DNA of 64,000 nucleotides from an uncultured Planctomycetota bacterium (GTDB taxonomy: Bacteria; Planctomycetota; Brocadiia; CAIUPP01): positions 62,001 to 126,000 of the forward strand of contig CAIUPP010000010.1 of assembly GCA_903901045.1 (NCBI GenBank), given 5' to 3'. Below, one piece after another: positions 60,872 through 64,000 of this stretch; the first letter of the stretch is position 1, and each line of letters starts with the position of its first letter. The position numbers were made by a program, and so were the translations under genes. The notes below the pieces were generated by a model, which had not been told where the DNA came from, did not search any database, and worked only from the letters and a program-made list of their open reading frames with translations.

Positions 60872-62638
60872 ATGCGACGGCATGGAATGCTCCTCTGCGC
60901 ACTCATCGCGTGCTTGTTCTGCGTCGCGGCGGCTGAGACGTTCGCCAACGGAGGCGATTACCTCCTGCTGGCCACGGGGCGGAACGACTTCGGGCAGCTT
61001 GGGATGGGGTACGCTTCCGGCGATCCTGTCAGTCGTTTCACCCGCGTGCCGGACATGAAGAACATGGCCGCGATCTCGGGCGGGTATGTCTTTTCCCTTG
61101 CGCTCGGAGAAGACGGTGTGGTCTGGGGAGCAGGCCGCTGTGCACAGGGCCAGTTGGGGGTTGGGAACAACACGGATATCGACACGTTCGTATCGGACTC
61201 CGTTCTCGCCTCCGTCATCTCCGCCGGAGACGACCACTCGCTGATCTGGAGGAGTTCCGATGGCGCGGTCCTGGCGACCGGCTTTAACGACGAGGGGCAG
61301 CTTGGCCTGGGCGACACGGCCGATCGGAACAGCTTCACGGCGGTCACGATCGGCGCGACGGTCACTGCCGTCTCGGCGGGCGGATACCATTCGCTGGCGC
61401 TGGATGACACCGGGAAGGTCTGGGCGGCCGGGCGAAACACCGAAGGGCAGCTGGGGCTGGGCGACAATGACCGCCGCATGTCGTTTACGCTCGTCACAGG
61501 TCCCACCAATATCGTCGCCATTTCGGCCGGAAGCTATCACTCGCTCTTGCTGGACAGCGACGGCCATGTCTGGGTGGCCGGCAAGAATCTAAGCGGCCAG
61601 CTTGGGCTGCACGACACCGCCAACCGGAACACGTTTGTGAAGGTCCCCGACGACGATCTTGCAAACGTCGTGGAAATCTCCGCCGGCGGGGAACACTCCC
61701 TCGCGCGCCTGAGCGATGGGACGGTCATGGCCACCGGCAACAATAGCCAGGGCGCATGCGGCTTCGGCGAAAACACCAACTGGGCCGATTGGTCCTACCC
61801 CTTGAACGCCACCAACGCCGTCGGCATCTCGGCGGGCTACGTCCACTCGCTGATCTGCAAGGAGGACGGGACCGCCTGGGCGACCGGCGCCAACGGCCAG
61901 GGCGAACTCGGACTGGGGGATACGACGGACCGCTTCGGGTTCACGCAGATTCCCGGCCTTGCGAACGTCGTGGCGCTTCAAGCGGGCGGCTATCACTCTC
62001 TGGCCCTCGTGCCCAAGCACATCCAGGTCACCGCTCCGGCCGCCGCGGGGATCACGATCGAACGCGGGACCACCTACCCGGTGACGTGGGAGTCCGAGGG
62101 ACTCCCCGCCAACGCGAAGGTGAATATCGTGTTGAGCGACGACGTGGGCAACCGCTGGACCCTCGCGGCGGGCGTGCCGAACAAAGGGACGTGGCCCTGG
62201 AAGGTCGGCAGTTGGAAGGCGAAGGGGCAGAGCGTCTATCTCGATTACGGGAACTTCCGCATCGAGATCGGGACCGTGGACGGCCTCAATTGGGATGACA
62301 GCGACAATTCCTTCGCCATAGGCACGGTGGAGTCCCTGTTCGTTGCCGGTCTGAACGACGTGAACGAAGGCACGACCACTTCATACACCTGCACAGCGAA
62401 CTACAACGTAGGGCCGTCCCAGGATGTAACCGCGCTTGTGAAGTGGCGCGCTCTGTCCCGGAACCCGAAGGACCCCTCCCGCTATCAGAGCTGCAAGTAC
62501 GCTGTGATGCAGCCCGGCGGACAACTGATCACCAAGGCCGTCTCGAATGACCAGCAGATCCGCGTCACCGCCGCTTACGGAAACGGGAAAGCGGCCATCT
62601 CCAACGGCAGGGACGTCGCGATCCACGACCTCCCGTGA
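60872..62638 (+). CDS. Secreted seven-repeat RCC1 beta-propeller protein
   Basis: The 588-residue protein starts at ATG 60872 after AAGGAGAGAATGCA. Residues 1-21 are a signal peptide. Seven RCC1 repeats of about 50 residues follow (about 30-380), each with a GxNxxGQLGLGD element and a SAGxxHSLAL element, enough for one closed propeller. A beta-rich domain (about 385-490, with PVTWESEG) resembles cell-surface adhesion-type modules, and a last Ig-like domain (about 495-585) ends the protein. There is no membrane anchor or sorting signal. A surface or secreted binding protein is likely. Confidence 0.85.
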   Translation: MRRHGMLLCALIACLFCVAAAETFANGGDYLLLATGRNDFGQLGMGYASGDPVSRFTRVPDMKNMAAISGGYVFSLALGEDGVVWGAGRCAQGQLGVGNNTDIDTFVSDSVLASVISAGDDHSLIWRSSDGAVLATGFNDEGQLGLGDTADRNSFTAVTIGATVTAVSAGGYHSLALDDTGKVWAAGRNTEGQLGLGDNDRRMSFTLVTGPTNIVAISAGSYHSLLLDSDGHVWVAGKNLSGQLGLHDTANRNTFVKVPDDDLANVVEISAGGEHSLARLSDGTVMATGNNSQGACGFGENTNWADWSYPLNATNAVGISAGYVHSLICKEDGTAWATGANGQGELGLGDTTDRFGFTQIPGLANVVALQAGGYHSLALVPKHIQVTAPAAAGITIERGTTYPVTWESEGLPANAKVNIVLSDDVGNRWTLAAGVPNKGTWPWKVGSWKAKGQSVYLDYGNFRIEIGTVDGLNWDDSDNSFAIGTVESLFVAGLNDVNEGTTTSYTCTANYNVGPSQDVTALVKWRALSRNPKDPSRYQSCKYAVMQPGGQLITKAVSNDQQIRVTAAYGNGKAAISNGRDVAIHDLP

Positions 62639-62645
62639 CGCTTAC

Positions 62646-62684
62646 GGGGACACGATGCTCTCCGCGGGAAAGCATCGTGTCCCC
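62646..62684. terminator. Terminator-like palindrome related to the 89-bp repeat core
   Basis: GGGGACACGATGCT and AGCATCGTGTCCCC form a perfect 14-bp stem, eight bases after the RCC1 gene stop. The outer GGGGACAC/GTGTCCCC arms are shared with the 89-bp repeats. There is no long T tract. Confidence 0.5.
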
Positions 62685-62837
62685 ATGATCATTCATTATT
62701 CCCCCTGTCGCCGCCGTGTATAATCCCCCGCAACGCCTGTTCCCACAACGGAGCTGCCCGGCCTGAAGCGCGTCAATCGCGGTTAAGACCTCTCCGATGT
62801 CGTACCCCTTCCTGGGGCGCCCACAGTGGATCCCAGC

Positions 62838-62911
62838 CTACTTGTTAACTACCGGAGAAACAGGCAAGGTGTGACATCGGAGGGACACCACCGCTGGGGG
62901 AATGAACGTTT
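62838..62911 (+). repeat. 74-bp direct repeat, right copy
   Basis: Same orientation and length as 60551-60624, 2287 bases apart. Confidence 0.75.
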
Positions 62912-63423
62912 GCGCCAGGAGGGTGATGGGGTGTGGAAGACGCTGCGCGTCGCGTCGGCCATTATCGGCCATCGGGCGCATGATGCAGAATAGTGTACAA
63001 TTCCCGCCTCCGCCCCAAAGTTACGCTTGCTCCACCGCACCCCGCATGGATTTGAAAATTCCGTCCTCGGTGCCTTGACACGCCGTCATAATGACGCTAT
63101 TGGCTGTTGTATTATGACAGACTACCTTTCATGCGAAATCACGCCACGTCTACAGCAGGCCATGCGGCGGTTGCCGGTGGTGGTGCTCTCTTCCTTCTCG
63201 CCGCGTGTGGGTGTCCGTGGTCCGTGCCACATCACCGGTTGACCGCAGAATCCACCGTTGCCGTCGCCCGTTTCACCAACGGCGCGATCTGACCATCCCA
63301 ATGCACGCGGATCTTGCCTCCTCGCTGAAGGCGCAGTGAAATGAGAAATATAGTCATGCGTGTATTCTGCGTGCCAGGAGTTTCGCCAGCGCCACTGGAG
63401 CAGGTACGGCTCCAGGTGCCATT
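62912..63423. other. Spacer without a recognisable gene
   Basis: Short open frames on both strands have no ribosome binding site or family match. A GAAATTCC- or AT-richer patch is present near 63090-63140. Confidence 0.35.
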
Positions 63424-64000
63424 TCATCGTACATCCATCCGGAGATCGTTGATGGCCTTTTCCAGCGCGCCAAGGCCAGTCATTATATCCTCGAAGCGCG
63501 GGATCGCTCCAAAGAGCATGCCCCCCATGGCTTGATAATCCTTGCGCAGTTCCGCTTCGTTATACGTCGGCGGCAACAATCGCAGGCTCCCCGGCTTGGC
63601 CTCTTCGTACTTGGCCCACGGACACCGGTAAAACTGCATCTTGAATTGCACCACGTCATGCAGCAGATCAAGCCGGCTCAGCGCCTTGTCTCGAATCGGG
63701 AGCCGACTCAAACGGTACAGATCGTAGTAGTGCCGCGAGTAGCGCGGCGGCAGAGGCTTATCGGCAGTGCGGTGCGCTTCCCGATGAAGGATAGTGGCTT
63801 TTTCCCAGAACGTCCGTTCAACCACAATCGTTCGAACCGTGGTGGACGGCCGGCTGAAAGGCCCAGGGACCTGTTCGGCTGCATAGGGACGAATCTCTTT
63901 TTCCTCGTTGGGCACCCACGCCGCCAAGGGGCCAATCTCCAACCGAATCTGCGGAAGAATCGTTTGCAGTGAGAACGCCTTCGGATAACGGATCAGCACT
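63424..64000 (-). CDS. AbiEii/AbiGii-type nucleotidyltransferase toxin, N-terminus beyond window
   Basis: At least 191 residues are visible and the frame remains open to the right edge, so the 5-prime part is missing. VERTFWEKATILHREAH followed by RHYYDLYRL is the C-terminal signature of AbiEii toxins, nucleotidyltransferases of type IV toxin-antitoxin and phage-defence systems. The cognate AbiEi antitoxin gene would be expected upstream, outside the window. It lies beside mobile-element sequence, as is common. Confidence 0.85.
   Translation of the reverse strand, partial: VLIRYPKAFSLQTILPQIRLEIGPLAAWVPNEEKEIRPYAAEQVPGPFSRPSTTVRTIVVERTFWEKATILHREAHRTADKPLPPRYSRHYYDLYRLSRLPIRDKALSRLDLLHDVVQFKMQFYRCPWAKYEEAKPGSLRLLPPTYNEAELRKDYQAMGGMLFGAIPRFEDIMTGLGALEKAINDLRMDVR

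Overview
This is a 64 kb window of high-GC bacterial chromosome from a Gram-negative organism. Gram-negative features include a GT9 heptosyltransferase-like enzyme, O-antigen-type genes, a PilT ATPase, Und-P-sugar machinery and an outer-membrane-type lipocalin. The lineage cannot be fixed from sequence alone. The MEMO1-family protein, soluble NqrF-like reductase, planctomycete-style integrase, RCC1 secreted protein and many short palindromic repeats suggest an environmental candidate phylum or PVC-related bacterium; that is inference.

Layout. 1-24.7 kb is mostly core genome: TPR proteins, a MEMO1-family protein with a membrane partner, pilT, a secreted esterase coupled to an O-antigen-ligase-like protein, rpiB-tsaC, a nitroreductase, argC-argJ, a heptosyltransferase, rarA-5-formyl-THF cyclo-ligase, an NqrF-like iron-sulfur flavoprotein and a DnaE2-type polymerase. 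Back-to-back tRNA-Asp(GTC) and tRNA-Pro(GGG) genes with good promoters and terminators lie at 24.7-25.1 kb.

25.1-57.5 kb is a large surface-glycan region. Almost every gene is on the minus strand, with start/stop overlaps. One operon (39.1 to 26.5 kb) makes a CDP-3,6-dideoxyhexose precursor (rfbF, rfbG, rfbH) and adds an acetolactate-synthase-like ThDP enzyme, an acylating aldehyde dehydrogenase, a 4-hydroxy-2-oxovalerate-type aldolase, two SDRs, a GtrA/GT2 pair and a GT39 transferase. A second block (55.4 to 41.8 kb) carries a methyltransferase, a flippase-like protein, an ArnE/ArnF-like pair, an ArnC-like GT2, SDRs, a sugar nucleotidyltransferase, a heptose-kinase-like GHMP kinase, a pyruvate-dehydrogenase-like E1 alpha/beta pair, a radical SAM enzyme and a YfhO-type membrane protein. 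Both blocks look equipped to build branched-chain sugars by ThDP-dependent carbon-carbon bond formation and to transfer them from polyprenyl carriers. A broken GT39-like gene separates them, and IS debris sits at 55.7-55.9 kb.

57-64 kb holds a lipocalin, an ExoD-like protein, a small integrase/HTH/DUF5049 mobile module, a secreted seven-repeat RCC1 protein framed by 74-bp direct repeats, and an AbiEii-type toxin gene cut by the window edge. A 15-bp exact copy of tRNA-Pro sequence at 57.5 kb hints that the glycan region entered as a tRNA-targeted island. Several repeat families recur through the window, including an 89-bp palindromic element in three copies.
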